64,000 nt of DNA, taken from NCBI GenBank assembly GCA_963702535.1, contig CAVPDG010000024.1, positions 481,814 through 545,813 on the forward strand. The letters are read 5' to 3'. Of the stretch, positions 36,909-46,924 are shown in pieces. Numbering within the stretch: position 1 is the first letter of the stretch; each line of letters begins with the position of its first letter. A program made the translations under genes and the position numbers. The notes beneath the pieces are model-generated. The model saw only the letters and a program-made list of their open reading frames with translations, ran no database searches and was not told the DNA's origin. The stretch is from CAVPDG01 sp963702535. Its GTDB lineage: Bacteria; Chloroflexota; Anaerolineae; Anaerolineales; UBA4823.

Positions 36909-38456
36909 ATGGCCACACGGAAAAGCATCGCCTCGCTCGTCGCTTTTTCCTGGTAATGGGTCTTCTCCTCACCGCGTGCAGCGCCGCATCCGGCGGCGAG
37001 ACGCCCACCTTTGCCGCCCCGCTGCCGCCCAGCGCCGCTCCACCCAGCCCCACCGTCGCACCGCCCACAGAGCCGCCCCCAGCCACGGAACAGCCAGCGT
37101 TGGTGTACAAGATCGTAGACACCGGGCAATCCTACTGCTACAACGATAGCGTCAGCATCCCCTGCCCCCAGGCTGGGGAGCCCGCCTACGGTCAGGACGC
37201 CCAGTACGCCGGCAACCCGCCGCTCTTCACCGATAACGGCGATGGCACTGTCACGGATATGAACACCTCCCTGATCTGGGTCAAGGACCCCGGGGCGAAA
37301 ATGACCTACGACCAGGCTGTGGCAGGCGCGGCTGCCTTCAACCTCGGCGGCTTTATCCGACTGGCGCCTGCCCACCATCCAGGAGCTCTACCTCGCTGAT
37401 CAACTTCTCCGGCGTCGACCCCACCGCCTGCGCCGCCGCGGCGGACTGCCCCGAGCTCAAGCCCTTCATCGATACCAACTTCTTCACCTTCCAGTATGGC
37501 GATCCAGGCGCCGGCGAGCGGCTGATCGACGCCCCGTACCTCTCCAGCACACCCTATGTGGGTCCGGGCGGGCTGGTCTTCGGCGTCAACTTCGCCGACG
37601 GGCAGGTTAAGGGCTACCCCAGCCAGGGCATGTCCTTCTTCGTGCGCTACGTGCGTGGACTGCCGGGCTATGGGACGGCCAGCTCGTCGATAACGGCGAC
37701 GGCACGCTCAGCGACCAGGCGACCGGGCTGACCTGGATGCAGACCGACAGCCAGCAAGCCCTCGCCTGGGCTGACGCCCTGGCTTATTGCGAGAATCTCA
37801 CCTGGGCGGGGCAGGAAGACTGGCGCCTGCCGAACGCCAAGGAGCTTTACAGCATCGTCGACGCCACCCGCGCCCCGGATGTATCCAACACCGCCGCCGC
37901 CGGCTCGCTGTTCCAGTCTACACCCCTGACCAACGAGGCGGGCAAGCCGGATTACGGCTATTACTGGACCAGCACCACGCACCTCGACCAGCAGCTCGGC
38001 GCCAGCGAGGCGGTGTACGTGTCCTTCGGGCGCGCCCTCGGCTACCTGGATGGCGCCTGGACGGACGTGCATGGCGCCGGCGCCCTGCGTGCCGACCCCA
38101 AGTCCGGCGATCCAAGAGCTATTCAAGGGTGGCCGCAGGGCGAGGCCGTGCGCATCCTCAACTTGGCGCGCTGCGTGCGCGGCGGCGCCAGCCCGCAGGT
38201 ATTCAGCGGCGGCGAGCCCGATCCCGGCTTCGTTACCCCGCCGGCTGCCCTGTTGCCCACCTTGCAGGTCTCCGCAATCCCCACCGGGCAGCCGCCCGAA
38301 GCCTTCGAAGCCTGCCAGGGCAAGGAAGCCAACACCCCCTGCCAGTACGAATGGATCTTCGGCAAGCAGGATGGCGTGTGCAACGACATCTTCGGGCAGT
38401 TGGTCTGCATGCCCGGCGTGGTGGTGCCCACCGTACCGGGGATACCTTTGCCGTAG
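36909..38456 (+). CDS. Lipoprotein with two DUF1566 (Lcl-C-like) domains (frame broken near 36950, 37370, 37675)
   Basis: ATG 36909 follows AAGGAGGTG. After a shift in the signal peptide the lipobox region reads LVMGLLLTACSAASGG. A Pro/Ala-rich linker leads to DUF1566 unit 1 (DNGDGTVTDMNTSLIWVKDP; TYDQAVAGAAAFNLGG). A shift leads to TIQELYSLINFSGVDPTAC. Another shift leads to unit 2 (DNGDGTLSDQATGLTWMQTD; EDWRLPNAKELYSIVDATRA; YYWTSTTH). The C-terminus ends VVVPTVPGIPLP. Joined length is about 515 residues. DUF1566 units occur in surface and adhesin-like proteins. A terminator follows. Confidence 0.8.
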
Positions 38457-38474
38457 GATCCGAAGCGACAAGAT

Positions 38475-38508
38475 AAAGGCAGCGCTGTCGCCTCGCGCTG
38501 CCTTTTTA
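38475..38508 (+). terminator. Terminator of the DUF1566 lipoprotein gene
   Basis: AAAGGCAGCGC (38475-38485) pairs with GCGCTGCCTTT (38495-38505) around a 9-nt loop and runs into a T-tract, 19 bp after the stop. Confidence 0.85.
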
Positions 38509-38610
38509 TATATCTGCGTATCGGAGCTACATTAGCTTATAAACACACACAAGCGTGAAAGACGCTGTCAACGGAATAGGGGATCGGATTGAGCGGATTG
38601 TGCAATGTTG

Positions 38611-39093
38611 TTATTCGACGGATTTATCATCCGGTTTGAGCCAATCCGGAACGAACAGCCATTGGCGGTTCACTTTATGCTCGGCAATATCCTTCGGCGT
38701 CAAAATCCGCCGGTAAACCAGGCTGCGCTCGCCAAAATTGATCAAAAGCCCAACCTGGAAGCCCGTTACCGCCAGATAACCGATGACTTGAGCCAGATGG
38801 CTGTTATCCATACCCTTGAGAGCCTTGATCTCCACAACCAGGCAATCTTGGATGACAAAATCGGGGATGTAATAACCGATCAGCCGATCCCTGTTGGGAC
38901 TCTCATACACTTCGTATAGCTTCTGCGACTTAAATCCAACCTGAGCAGATGACAATTTTGCAGCCAGATCTCGTTGGTAAGTATTCTCACGTAAGCCAGG
39001 TCCCAAAGCCCGGTGCACTGCCATCGCGCAACCGATGACCTTATAAGTCAGATCGTCAAAAGGGGTCGTGATACGTTTGCCCTCGCTACCCAT
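38611..39093 (-). CDS. GxxExxY-family protein
   Basis: 160 residues from ATG 39093 behind GGGAG; an in-frame ATG at 39123 is possible. The signature reads VIGCAMAVHRALGPGLRENT then YQRDLAAKL (GxxExxY) and YYIPDFVIQDCLVVEIKALK. This short family (PF13366) looks like a degenerate PD-(D/E)xK nuclease fold, with D, E and K in DFVIQDCLVVEIKAL. Function unproven. Often scattered as single genes in intergenic or mobile regions. Confidence 0.82.
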   Translation of the reverse strand: MGSEGKRITTPFDDLTYKVIGCAMAVHRALGPGLRENTYQRDLAAKLSSAQVGFKSQKLYEVYESPNRDRLIGYYIPDFVIQDCLVVEIKALKGMDNSHLAQVIGYLAVTGFQVGLLINFGERSLVYRRILTPKDIAEHKVNRQWLFVPDWLKPDDKSVE

Positions 39094-39244
39094 TGCACAT
39101 TCTCCCACAATCGTCACGTTCAATCCCCGTCTCGGCCAAAATCCGTTGACAGTAATCCGTTGTCCGCCATCCGTTCAATCCGTTTGTATCCCCGCTATTC
39201 TTCGGGGACCCAAAATCCGCTGATAGCAATCCGCTGATCGCTCA

Positions 39245-39479
39245 CTACATAAACATTTCCGGCAAAACATTGATCCCCAGTGAGAGCAGCCCCGGCGCCG
39301 GCGGGGCGCTGGTGAACACCCTGAAGCGGGATCCGATGAACAGGTCCAGCGGCGATATTGCACACCAGGATCAGCAGCCCGAATTTGAGCGGCGTGAGCT
39401 TGAGCTTCTTGCGCAAAAATGCCGCAATCGGATCGAAATTTTCGATGGGTGCAATGCGGTCGGTCGCTTCCAGCGTCAT
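39245..39479 (-). CDS. Small membrane protein (frame broken near 39345)
   Basis: MTLEATDRIAPIENFDPIAA starts at 39479. A basic stretch and a hydrophobic segment (LKFGLLILVCNIAAG) are followed, after one shift, by LDLFIGSRFRVFTSAPPAPG and LLSLGINVLPEMFM. About 78 residues. No family recognised. Confidence 0.42.
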
Positions 39480-39664
39480 ATCTCCTCCCCAGGCTGAGCC
39501 TGTTATGTAAGCCAGGCGCTCAACATCCCCCCAATTATATTTCCTCGCCGGTCGTGTGGCTTTGCATTTTCAATAGCATCCAGCCGGCCTGCATAATATT
39601 CGCTGAGAACCCGTTTTCTGACCGGCTTGGTGATATGATGCAGCCAATAGAAAGGAACACCAAC

Positions 39665-39910
39665 ATGGACATCGGACCTACCGAGTTGATCATCATTTTA
39701 CTGATCGTCCTGCTGCTCTTCGGCGTTGGGCGCATCGGCAAGCTGGGCGGTGAGCTGGGCAGCGGCATCCGCGCCTTCCGCAAGGGTCTCAAGGGCGACG
39801 ATGACCAGGCAACCGCCTCCGCCAGCGCCGAGATCCCCTCGGTCATGGGGGAGCCTGCCGCTCTCGAGAGCGCGCCGGCAGCCCAGGACACCTCAGACGA
39901 TAAAGCATAA
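39665..39910 (+). CDS. tatA: Sec-independent protein translocase TatA/TatE
   Basis: 81 residues from ATG 39665 behind AAAGGAA. It has the classic single membrane helix (PTELIIILLIVLLLFGVGRI), a hinge, the amphipathic helix (KLGGELGSGIRAFRKGL) and a short acidic tail. TatA forms the pore that exports folded, twin-arginine-tagged proteins. No tatB or tatC gene is adjacent, so the other components must be encoded elsewhere. Confidence 0.92.
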   Translation: MDIGPTELIIILLIVLLLFGVGRIGKLGGELGSGIRAFRKGLKGDDDQATASASAEIPSVMGEPAALESAPAAQDTSDDKA

Positions 39911-40135
39911 TCCGCAATAATCCCCACCAGGTGCCTGGTCTCGCCTGCGTCGGCGCTATTGATGATCTCGTATCGTACCCCCTCCCTCCCAGGGAGGCGG
40001 GTATTTTATTATTGCGTTCGCCCCGGTTTTTCCTCCTAAATCCGAAGCTCCGGAAATTCTTTATTAATGTAAAATTAGCGCAGGGTTTCCTGCCCTTCTC
40101 AAGCACACTATCCTTTTTCTCAGCGGAGGGTTCGT

Positions 40136-41060
40136 ATGAGCCAGCCAGCGCAGTCCAGGCACGTGGGTAGGAAGATTTGGTATGGGGCTGTCATCGCCCT
40201 CAGCGTGCTCCTGTTATTAATCTGCGCCGTGGGCGTTGTCGGCACATGGGTGCTGGAAAGCAAGCTGAGCGATGCCACCGTTTCATTGCTCCAGACGGCT
40301 GAGAACGTCATCGACAAAGCTCAGCAGGTTATCGGCCAGGTGCAGGAGCCGCTGGGCGAGGTCCAGCAGATCTGCGACCAATGTCGCCGATGTCTCCGCC
40401 AAGCTCAGCCAGAACGTCAAGGATGAGGGCTTGCTCAAGCTCCTGCTGCCTGCCGAGCAGGAGCAGAAGCTGGTCAATCTGGGTACCAAGATCCAGGAAA
40501 CGCTGAACACCATCCATGATGTGCTTGCCTCGGCGGTAGAGATGTACCAGGCGATCGACCGCATGCCCTTCATCAGCCTGCCAACGCCCGGGTTGGAGAA
40601 AGTCGAAGCGGTGCAGCAGTCGGTCAATGACATCCGCCTCGCCATCGAGGAGCTGAAAGGTAAGGTAACTGAAGTGCGCGCCGGCGCTGCTGACAAGATC
40701 GGCGTGGTCACCGATATTGCCACCCGCATCTCCGACAGCACATCTCAGGCGTCTTCCAACCTATCCAGCCTGGATACCGAGCTGGAGGGTTTCCAGCAAA
40801 AATTAGCCGAGATCAGGAGCGCAGTTCCCATGGTTTTTGCCATCCTGGCCGTGCTGCTCACCCTGGTGCTGGTTTACGTCGGCTATACCCAGGTGGAAGT
40901 GCTGCGCCTGTTCGTTGGGCGCTGGCGAGCGCTGCCCGCCGCAGTCGCCGAAGTCCCCGCCTTGCCTGAAGCTGCCGAGCCCGTCGCAGAAGCGCCCGCC
41001 CCCGTCGCTGAAGAAAATCCCCCTGCGGTGGAGCTGCAAGAAGACAAACCACAGGAATAG
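40136..41060 (+). CDS. Membrane-anchored coiled-coil protein, two membrane segments (frame broken near 40380)
   Basis: MSQPAQSRHVGRKIWYGAVI begins the first membrane segment (VIALSVLLLLICAVGVVGTW). A long helical, coiled-coil-like region runs on after one shift (NVADVSAKLSQNVKDEGLLK; VQQSVNDIRLAIEELKGKVT; LSSLDTELEGFQQKLAEI), then a second segment (AILAVLLTLVLVYVGYTQVE), and an Ala/Pro/Glu-rich tail. The architecture suggests a periplasmic coiled-coil hairpin. The family is not recognised. A long palindrome follows at 41069. Confidence 0.6.
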
Positions 41061-41068
41061 TCATTAAC

Positions 41069-41114
41069 GCATCAACGGGTGTTGCGGTCAGCTGACCGCA
41101 ACACCCGTTGATGC
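41069..41114. terminator. 46-bp perfect palindrome, probable terminator
   Basis: GCATCAACGGGTGTTGCGGT leads into a mirror half that is the exact reverse complement, with no unpaired centre: the 23-bp arms are 41069-41091 and 41092-41114. It starts 8 bp after the stop of the membrane protein gene. There is no T-tract, so a bidirectional terminator, a protein-binding palindrome or a repeat unit are all possible. Confidence 0.55.
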
Positions 41115-41467
41115 AGTAAGTGTTCACTTGTGTACTGAGTTTAGCGCGAGCGCAGCTACTCCAGCTTCTCTCTCATAGATCATGCCTCCGTGCAACAGGC
41201 TGAAATCAAAAATCTGCGTCAATCTGCGCCATCTGCGGATGCCGCGGGAGAAGGGAAATCACGGAGTAGAGTTAGAGTTAGGGGGATGGGGAAAAACACT
41301 TAAACAAAGCGTTTTTGAAGTCCGAAATCTGTATCAAGCGCTTTTATTCACCGATTCGCCTTGTTAAGAGTTATCAACGGTCATGATAACGGATCCAGTT
41401 GCCCGGCATCCGATACAAATTTTGCAGGGGAATTGCAGAGGAGTTTACCCTGATATATAATGCCCTT
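41115..41467. other. Intergenic region, 353 bp
   Basis: Lies between the palindrome and the glycosyltransferase gene. No clear promoter, repeat or ORF. It contains AT-richer sequence at its right end that continues into the next gene. Confidence 0.4.
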
Positions 41468-43026
41468 ATGTCCAACCTTCTACAAGGGAGGATTAGCCCA
41501 AGAATCATCCTGTTTTGTTTGATTTTAATGTTGGGTATCCTGGCTCGTGTATGGGGATTTGGCTCGCATCCGCCAGGGCTGAATGTTGATGAAGCAGGGG
41601 TTGGTGTAGACGCCTTCAGCATTTATCACACTGGGGTTGACCATAATGGAATTTCCTACCCCGTCCACTTAGTGGCAAGTGGCAGTGGGCAAACTGCCCT
41701 ATATTCCTACGTATTGATCCCATTCATTGCCTTATTTGGACTGAGTACGCTTACAGTCCGGCTGCCCATGTTGATTGCCGGCATCCTCAGCCTGCCTTTG
41801 ATCTACGTCATCGCTAAGCATATAGGGGACGAAAAATATGCCCTGATCGCCATGTTTCTCCTTGCAATCAGTCCATGGCATATTGTCTTATCCCATTGGG
41901 GATTCGAGGGAAACTCTTTGCCGTTCATTTTTATGATTGGCTTTGCCTGCTTGCTAAAATCAAGGGAGGGCAACTACTGGTTCATTCTGGCTTGCCTATT
42001 CTTTGGGCTCAGCCTGTACGCTTATTGGACTGCTCATGCTGCTATTATTATCTTCATGATTTGTTCGGTTTCGGTATTAATATATGCAAAGCGTGTCAGC
42101 GTAAGAAAGCTGCTATTCGGTCTGCTCATCCTGTTCTTAATCGGATTACCCATCGGATTGTTTGTCCTGATCAACTTACTCCACCTGGATACGATTCACT
42201 TGGGTGTGGTAACCATCCCACGACTGCCTACGCAGCCGCGTTGGGAGACGGTTACTATCTTATTCGGTGGTCATCCATTACAGGGCCTCCTGGCGAATTC
42301 TGTCAGCTTAATCAAGCTATTATGGGTGGGGAGTGATGGCTTGACCACAAATACAGTTGAGCCATATGGCTATTTTTATCCATTCTCGTTACCATTTGCT
42401 CTTCTCGGGGCGTTTCTGCTTGTCAAATACTGGAATGTGGACAACAAACCCGATCGACTGCAATTACTGTCCTGGTTCGCAGCAGCCCTGGTGATCGGGC
42501 TCATTGAACTGGCGAACATCAACCGGGTGAACCTGATTTTCATTCCGCTTATTCTGTTTGTCGCCACCTTTCTGGCATGGCTCGCTGATCGTTCTCGGGT
42601 CGGTTTGGTCGTTGCGGGCGCTGTGCTGCTAATTGGTTTCGCCTTCTTTACGCGCGATTACCATAGCAGCCAGTATCAACACCTGGCGCGCAAGACTTTC
42701 GTTAGCGGATTAGTCCCAGCGGTGGAATACGCGAGTCGCGAGGGGATCATCCGATCTGTGTCACCGACGAGGTCATGATGCCCTATATTTTCGTATTATT
42801 TGCAGAAAAGATGAATCCGGCTGATTATCTGGGAACTATACGCACAGCCAATACCAAAGGAGAATTCAAAAGGGTGACCGCTCTTGGGCGTTATAGCTTT
42901 GGCCTGGAAAATTGTCCTACGCAAGCCGATACAATCTATATCCTCTCGGGGGGAAGCCCTCCGAACGAGGAAATCTATTATAAGAGGAAGAAGTTTTCCG
43001 ATTTTATGGTCTACATACCCAAATGA
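41468..43026 (+). CDS. Glycosyltransferase family 39-like membrane protein (frame broken near 42750)
   Basis: About 519 residues, 10 to 12 membrane segments, from ATG 41468; an in-frame ATG at 41399 is less likely because it adds a charged soluble lead. The first periplasmic loop has the conserved acidic motif PPGLNVDEAGVGVDAF. The later GxLSLPLIYVIAKHIGDE and SPWHIVLSHWGFEG match the ArnT/PMT superfamily that transfers sugars from polyprenyl-phosphate donors. One shift near 42750 leads to VMMPYIFVLFAEKMNPADYL. Its AT-rich composition differs from neighbours, suggesting transfer. The stop overlaps the nitrilase ATG. Confidence 0.75.
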
Positions 43027-43998
43027 GGAAGTCCAGCCTGTCCCCAACCACCTCCCACCTTCCCGTAGCCGTCGTCCAGTCCGCACCGGTCCTCTTCGAC
43101 CGCGACGCCTCCGTCGAAAAAGCCTGCCGCCTTGACCCAGGAAGCCGCCGCCCAGGGTGCTAAGCTCATCCTCTTCCCCGAAGCCTTCATCCCCGCCTAC
43201 CCGCGCGGCTTGACCTTCGGCACCGTCGTCGGCAGCCGCACCTCGCAGGGACGCGCAACCTGGCAAGCCTACTGGGATGGCGCCGTCGAAGTGCCCTCCC
43301 CCGCCACCGACCGCCTCGCCGCAGCCGCCCGCCAGGCGGGAGCAACTCTCGCCATCGGCGTCATCGAGCGCGACACTGCAACCTCCGGCGGCACGCTCTA
43401 CTGCACCCTGCTCTACTTCAGCCCGCAGGGCGAGCTGCTCGGCTTGCACCGCAAGCTCAAGCCCACCGCCGCCGAGCGCTTCATCTGGGGCGAGGGCGAT
43501 GGCTCCACCCTCACCGTCGTCGATAGCCCCTACGGGCGCATCGGCGGGCTGATCTGCTGGGAGAACTACATGCCCCTGGCGCGCATGGCGATGTACGCCA
43601 AGGGCGTATCTCTCTACCTGGCGCCCACCGCCGATTCGCGCGATACCTGGCAGTCCACCCTGCGTCACATCGCCTGCGAGGGGCGCTGCTTCGTCCTGGG
43701 CTGCAACCAGTTCGTCACGAAGTCCATGTACCCGCCCGACCTGCCCGGCATAGAAGAGCTGGCGAGCCAGCCGGAAATCATCTGCCGCGGCGGCAGCGCC
43801 ATCGTCTCCCCGCTGGGCGAGGTCCTCGCCGGTCCCCTCTTCGACGCCGAGGGCATCCTCACCGCCGAGCTTGACCTGGGCGAGATCGCCCGCAGCCGCT
43901 TCGATTTCGACGTCACCGGGCACTACGCCCGCCCGGATGTCTTCCAGCTCAGCGTCAATGAAGCGCCCAGGCTGCCGGTACTATTTTTAGATCAGTGA
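43023..43998 (+). CDS. Nitrilase (frame broken near 43120)
   Basis: Begins MRKSSLSPTTSHLPVAVVQS at ATG 43023, overlapping the previous stop. After one early shift the rest is intact. The Glu-Lys-Cys triad is visible in LFPEAFIPAYPRG, LHRKLKPT and LICWENYMPLAR, with a second Glu in ERFIWGEGDGS. Length (about 324 residues) and the AYPRG motif after the Glu fit true nitrilases, which convert nitriles to acids plus ammonia, rather than amidases. It is GC-rich, unlike the gene it overlaps. Confidence 0.88.
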
Positions 43999-44189
43999 GT
44001 GACGGACTTAAGAGATTGAAACTCGAAGTACACGAAGGTCGAACAGGAGCCCAAAGGGAATTTATCTTAGGTATCCCGCCGCTCACATCCACCGGATCCT
44101 TTGAGAACTTCGTGTATTCTTGGCGTCCTTTGTGTTTCCTGTTTTTGATTTTTTACTTACCCCGCCGGTATCAGGGCTGATCGCTTCCC

Positions 44190-45561
44190 TTACCGGTACA
44201 GGCTCTCCACCCCTGACACCTGCGAAACGGTCAGGCGCCGCTTGCCCGAGACCGTTGCCGGGATCTCATCCACCTCGGAGAAGGTGACCGTCGTCCCCGG
44301 GCAGTACTCCAGGATGCGCCGCAGCATTGCCTGCTCGTCTTCCGGACTGTAACCTTCCGCCGGCACTAACAGCACTTCCAGCCGGTCGATGGCTCGGCTG
44401 GCGCACCTGGAAGCGGCGCACCGGGTGCTGGCGCAACACCCCGGCGAAGAACTCCCCGCTCACATAGCCGCCCGCCGGCAGGGTGATCAGGTCTTGCAGC
44501 TTGCCCTCCAGCCGGGCGAGCGAGCGGAAGCGGCAGCCGCACGGGCAGTCTGTCTCCTGCTCGCTGAACGCCGCCGCGTCTTCGATCGTATAGCGGATAA
44601 AGGGCATGCCGGAGGTGTAGTAGCCGGTCAGCACCACCTGGCCCAGCTGCCCCGGCGCCACAGGCTTGCCGTGCGCGTCGGTGATCTCCACGTTTACCCA
44701 GTCCTCGTTGATGTGTAGCCTGCCGTAAGCACACTCGTGGGCGATGGTGCTCAACTCGCGGCAGCCGTAGCGGTTGTAGACCTTGCAACCGAACGCCTGC
44801 TCCAGCACGCTGCGCTGGGCGGGAAAGAGCGTCTCCGCCGTGGCGACCACGCCCTTCAAGCCCAGATGCGAGAGCTGTGGCTCGCGTTGCGCCAGGGCAA
44901 CCATCGCATTGACATAACCGATTAACAGGCTTGGCTGGCGCTTGCGCAGCACGTCCGGCCAGCGATCCAGCTCGGCTTCCGTCATCTGGTAGGCTGGCAG
45001 CCTGATCTCGTTTCGTAGCAAGTCGTCTGTTCTTTGTCGCAAACGCTGCTGGCGGGTTGAGTCGAAAGCCGATACCCAGCCCCAGATCTTTGCCACTGGC
45101 TCACCGTAGCGCCAACCCGTGACTAGCTGGTCGCGCACGATCATCACCGCTCCCTGGCGCGCGTACTCCACGCTGTGGTAGTAGGGCGTGGGCACCCCGG
45201 TTGAGCCGCTGGTTGAGGAGTAGACCAGGGCATTGCGGTCGCTGTCCTCCGCCACCAGCTCATCGAGCTGCTCGCGCAGGTGCGTGCGCGTCAGCAGCGG
45301 CAGCTCCGCGAAGCGCTGCGCCTCGAGCAGCTCTTCAGGCTCGGCGCCCAGCCTCTGGAAAACCTGCCGGTAGTAGGGCGATTTTTGCGCCTGGCGCAGC
45401 AGGTCGCCCAGCAGCTTCTTGCGCAGCGCCTCCATCTCTTGCGGGCCGCGATGCGTGTTCGCCTGCGCCTCTGCGAGGCGATGCTGGAACGCCCCGCCAT
45501 ACTTGCGCGGCATCCAATTTTCGTAGTAAGCGCGGGAGATTGCGTGACGGAGGGATGGCAT
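44190..45561 (-). CDS. Phenylacetate-CoA-ligase-like (PaaK/CapK) adenylate-forming enzyme (frame broken near 44385)
   Basis: About 456 residues, starting MPSLRHAISRAYYENWMPRK. The ATP-binding P-loop YSSTSGSTGVPTPYYHS, the adenylate-domain motif YNRYGCRELSTIAHEC, a Cys-rich segment (DCPCGCRFRSLARLEGK) and the C-terminal domain GKRRLTVSQVSGVESLYR after one shift match the PaaK/CapK family. The substrate acid is not known. Its ATG overlaps the stop of the SorC regulator (TGATG), so the two are coexpressed. Confidence 0.8.
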
Positions 45562-46553
45562 CAGTGTTCAGGTGGAGTGTACTCTGCCTCTTCCAATCTG
45601 CTTTGAATGGTGAGGGCGCACACCTCGTCCACGATGATCTTCTTGATGAAACCGCCCTTGCATCCGGCGATCAGGCTGGTGGCTTTTTCACTTCCGGCGC
45701 CAACGGCGCAGATTTCCGAGACTTTGCGCAAGTCCTTGAGATCGATGGTGATCACGCGGTTGGTCAGGCTGGTTGTCCGGATCCTGCCGTTGTTCGTCAG
45801 GCGGGTGCCGCAGATATCCGCCGTCATGCCATCCTCCACCAGCTTTTCCGCTTCATCCAGGGTGAGATATCCTGAGAGGTAGGTCACGCTGCGGCGTGGA
45901 TCGTCGGAGCCTACCCCGATCAGCGCCATATCCAGCTTGTTGAATTGGCTGATATGCTTCCTGACCTGTGGCTCTGCGTAGAGCATCTCTTTGAGCGCCG
46001 TGTTCTGTACGATGTAAGGCACCTGGAACACGGACCAGCCCGCCTGTGCTTTGGAGGCAAATCGCTGCACGAAGATATTCCCGTCCATATAGCCATCCTG
46101 CGAGATGGCGCTGGAGCAGACATTACCGGAGAGCTGCACAAAGCGCGCGTTGGGCATCGGCGTGGTGGGGTGGTAGTATTTGAGGGTGAGCTGGATGGTG
46201 CTGCCCCAGGATAGCCCCACCCGCATCCCATCTTTCATCTGCTGCACGAGGTACTCCGCCGCCATTTTTGCCACGTTCTCTTTCAATTCTTGCACTGTAT
46301 TGCCGCTGGGCACGATCATCACCTGCTCAATTCCTAGCAGCCCCTTCACTTGCTCGCCTAATTTTTCGTAGTAGTCCGGGCAGTAGTTGATATGGAACTC
46401 GATGATTTTCAGCGTGCGGCATTTTTTCAGGATGCGCGACACCTTGAAGCGTGAGATATGGAAGGTATTGGCGATCTCATCCTGAGGGATATCCGCCAGG
46501 TAATACAGGCAGGCGATCTTGGTATAGGTCTCGCGCCCCTCTTCAAACTGCAT
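45561..46553 (-). CDS. SorC-family sugar-responsive transcriptional regulator
   Basis: 330 residues, intact. An N-terminal helix-turn-helix (LYYLADIPQDEIANTFHISR then FKVSRILKKC) is followed by the SorC sugar-phosphate-binding domain (GLSWGSTIQLTLKYY; QLSGNVCSSAISQ; LIGVGSDDPRRSVTYLSGYL; ICGTRLTNNGR). Such regulators bind a phosphorylated sugar and control the adjacent catabolic operon. It is divergent from the aldolase-dehydrogenase-ABC operon starting at 46925, which is its likely target. A candidate operator lies at 46602. Confidence 0.9.
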   Translation of the reverse strand: MQFEEGRETYTKIACLYYLADIPQDEIANTFHISRFKVSRILKKCRTLKIIEFHINYCPDYYEKLGEQVKGLLGIEQVMIVPSGNTVQELKENVAKMAAEYLVQQMKDGMRVGLSWGSTIQLTLKYYHPTTPMPNARFVQLSGNVCSSAISQDGYMDGNIFVQRFASKAQAGWSVFQVPYIVQNTALKEMLYAEPQVRKHISQFNKLDMALIGVGSDDPRRSVTYLSGYLTLDEAEKLVEDGMTADICGTRLTNNGRIRTTSLTNRVITIDLKDLRKVSEICAVGAGSEKATSLIAGCKGGFIKKIIVDEVCALTIQSRLEEAEYTPPEH

Positions 46554-46601
46554 GTTTGCCTCCCTGGGTTCCGGCTACGGTTAAGCTATTAATAAAAATG
46601 C

Positions 46602-46615
46602 TGCTCATATGTGCA
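46602..46615. promoter_or_regulatory. Candidate SorC operator in the divergent region
   Basis: TGCTCATATGTGCA is a near-perfect palindrome (one mismatched pair) located 49 bp upstream of the regulator start. A second palindrome, CTGTATACAG, is at 46777-46786 on the operon side. Both lie in the 371-bp divergent region. Assignment to SorC is inference. Confidence 0.35.
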
Positions 46616-46858
46616 GGTTTCCTCTCCAAGCCTATTTACAAGATTTCAAAGTTATGTAAACTAATCATGGAGATTCCGGCGAACAAGTCTTCACCCATCT
46701 TATGGGTAGAATCCTTGCCTGGCAAGGTGACAAAGCTCCTCGTTTTCTGGATTGCCTGGTTGGGTAGTAATTATAACTGTATACAGGTTTGAGAATTTTT
46801 ACTTCCTCGGGCATTAACAACTCTAATCGGTAGATCGTCAAATCTGCGTTAAGGATAT

Positions 46859-46886
46859 GGAAGCCTGCCTTCGCAGGCTTCCTTTT
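46859..46886 (+). terminator. Leader hairpin with T-tract upstream of the sugar operon
   Basis: GGAAGCCTGC (46859-46868) pairs with GCAGGCTTCC (46873-46882) around CTTC, followed by TTTT. It lies about 40 bp before the aldolase ATG, so it looks like an intrinsic terminator inside the operon leader, possibly an attenuator. Alternatively it ends a short untranslated transcript. Confidence 0.6.
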
Positions 46887-46924
46887 ATGCCTTTCCATAG
46901 TTTTGAGCGAAGGAGAAAATCCTG

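Noticed and set aside
42796..43923. 375-codon minus-strand frame opposite the nitrilase
   Set aside because: Gly/Ala/Asp-rich antisense shadow; the nitrilase triad is on the plus strand.
43999..44189. Imperfect inverted repeat around ACACGAAG and CTTCGTGT between convergent genes
   Set aside because: Arms are short and mismatched with long spacing; not strong enough to call a terminator or element.
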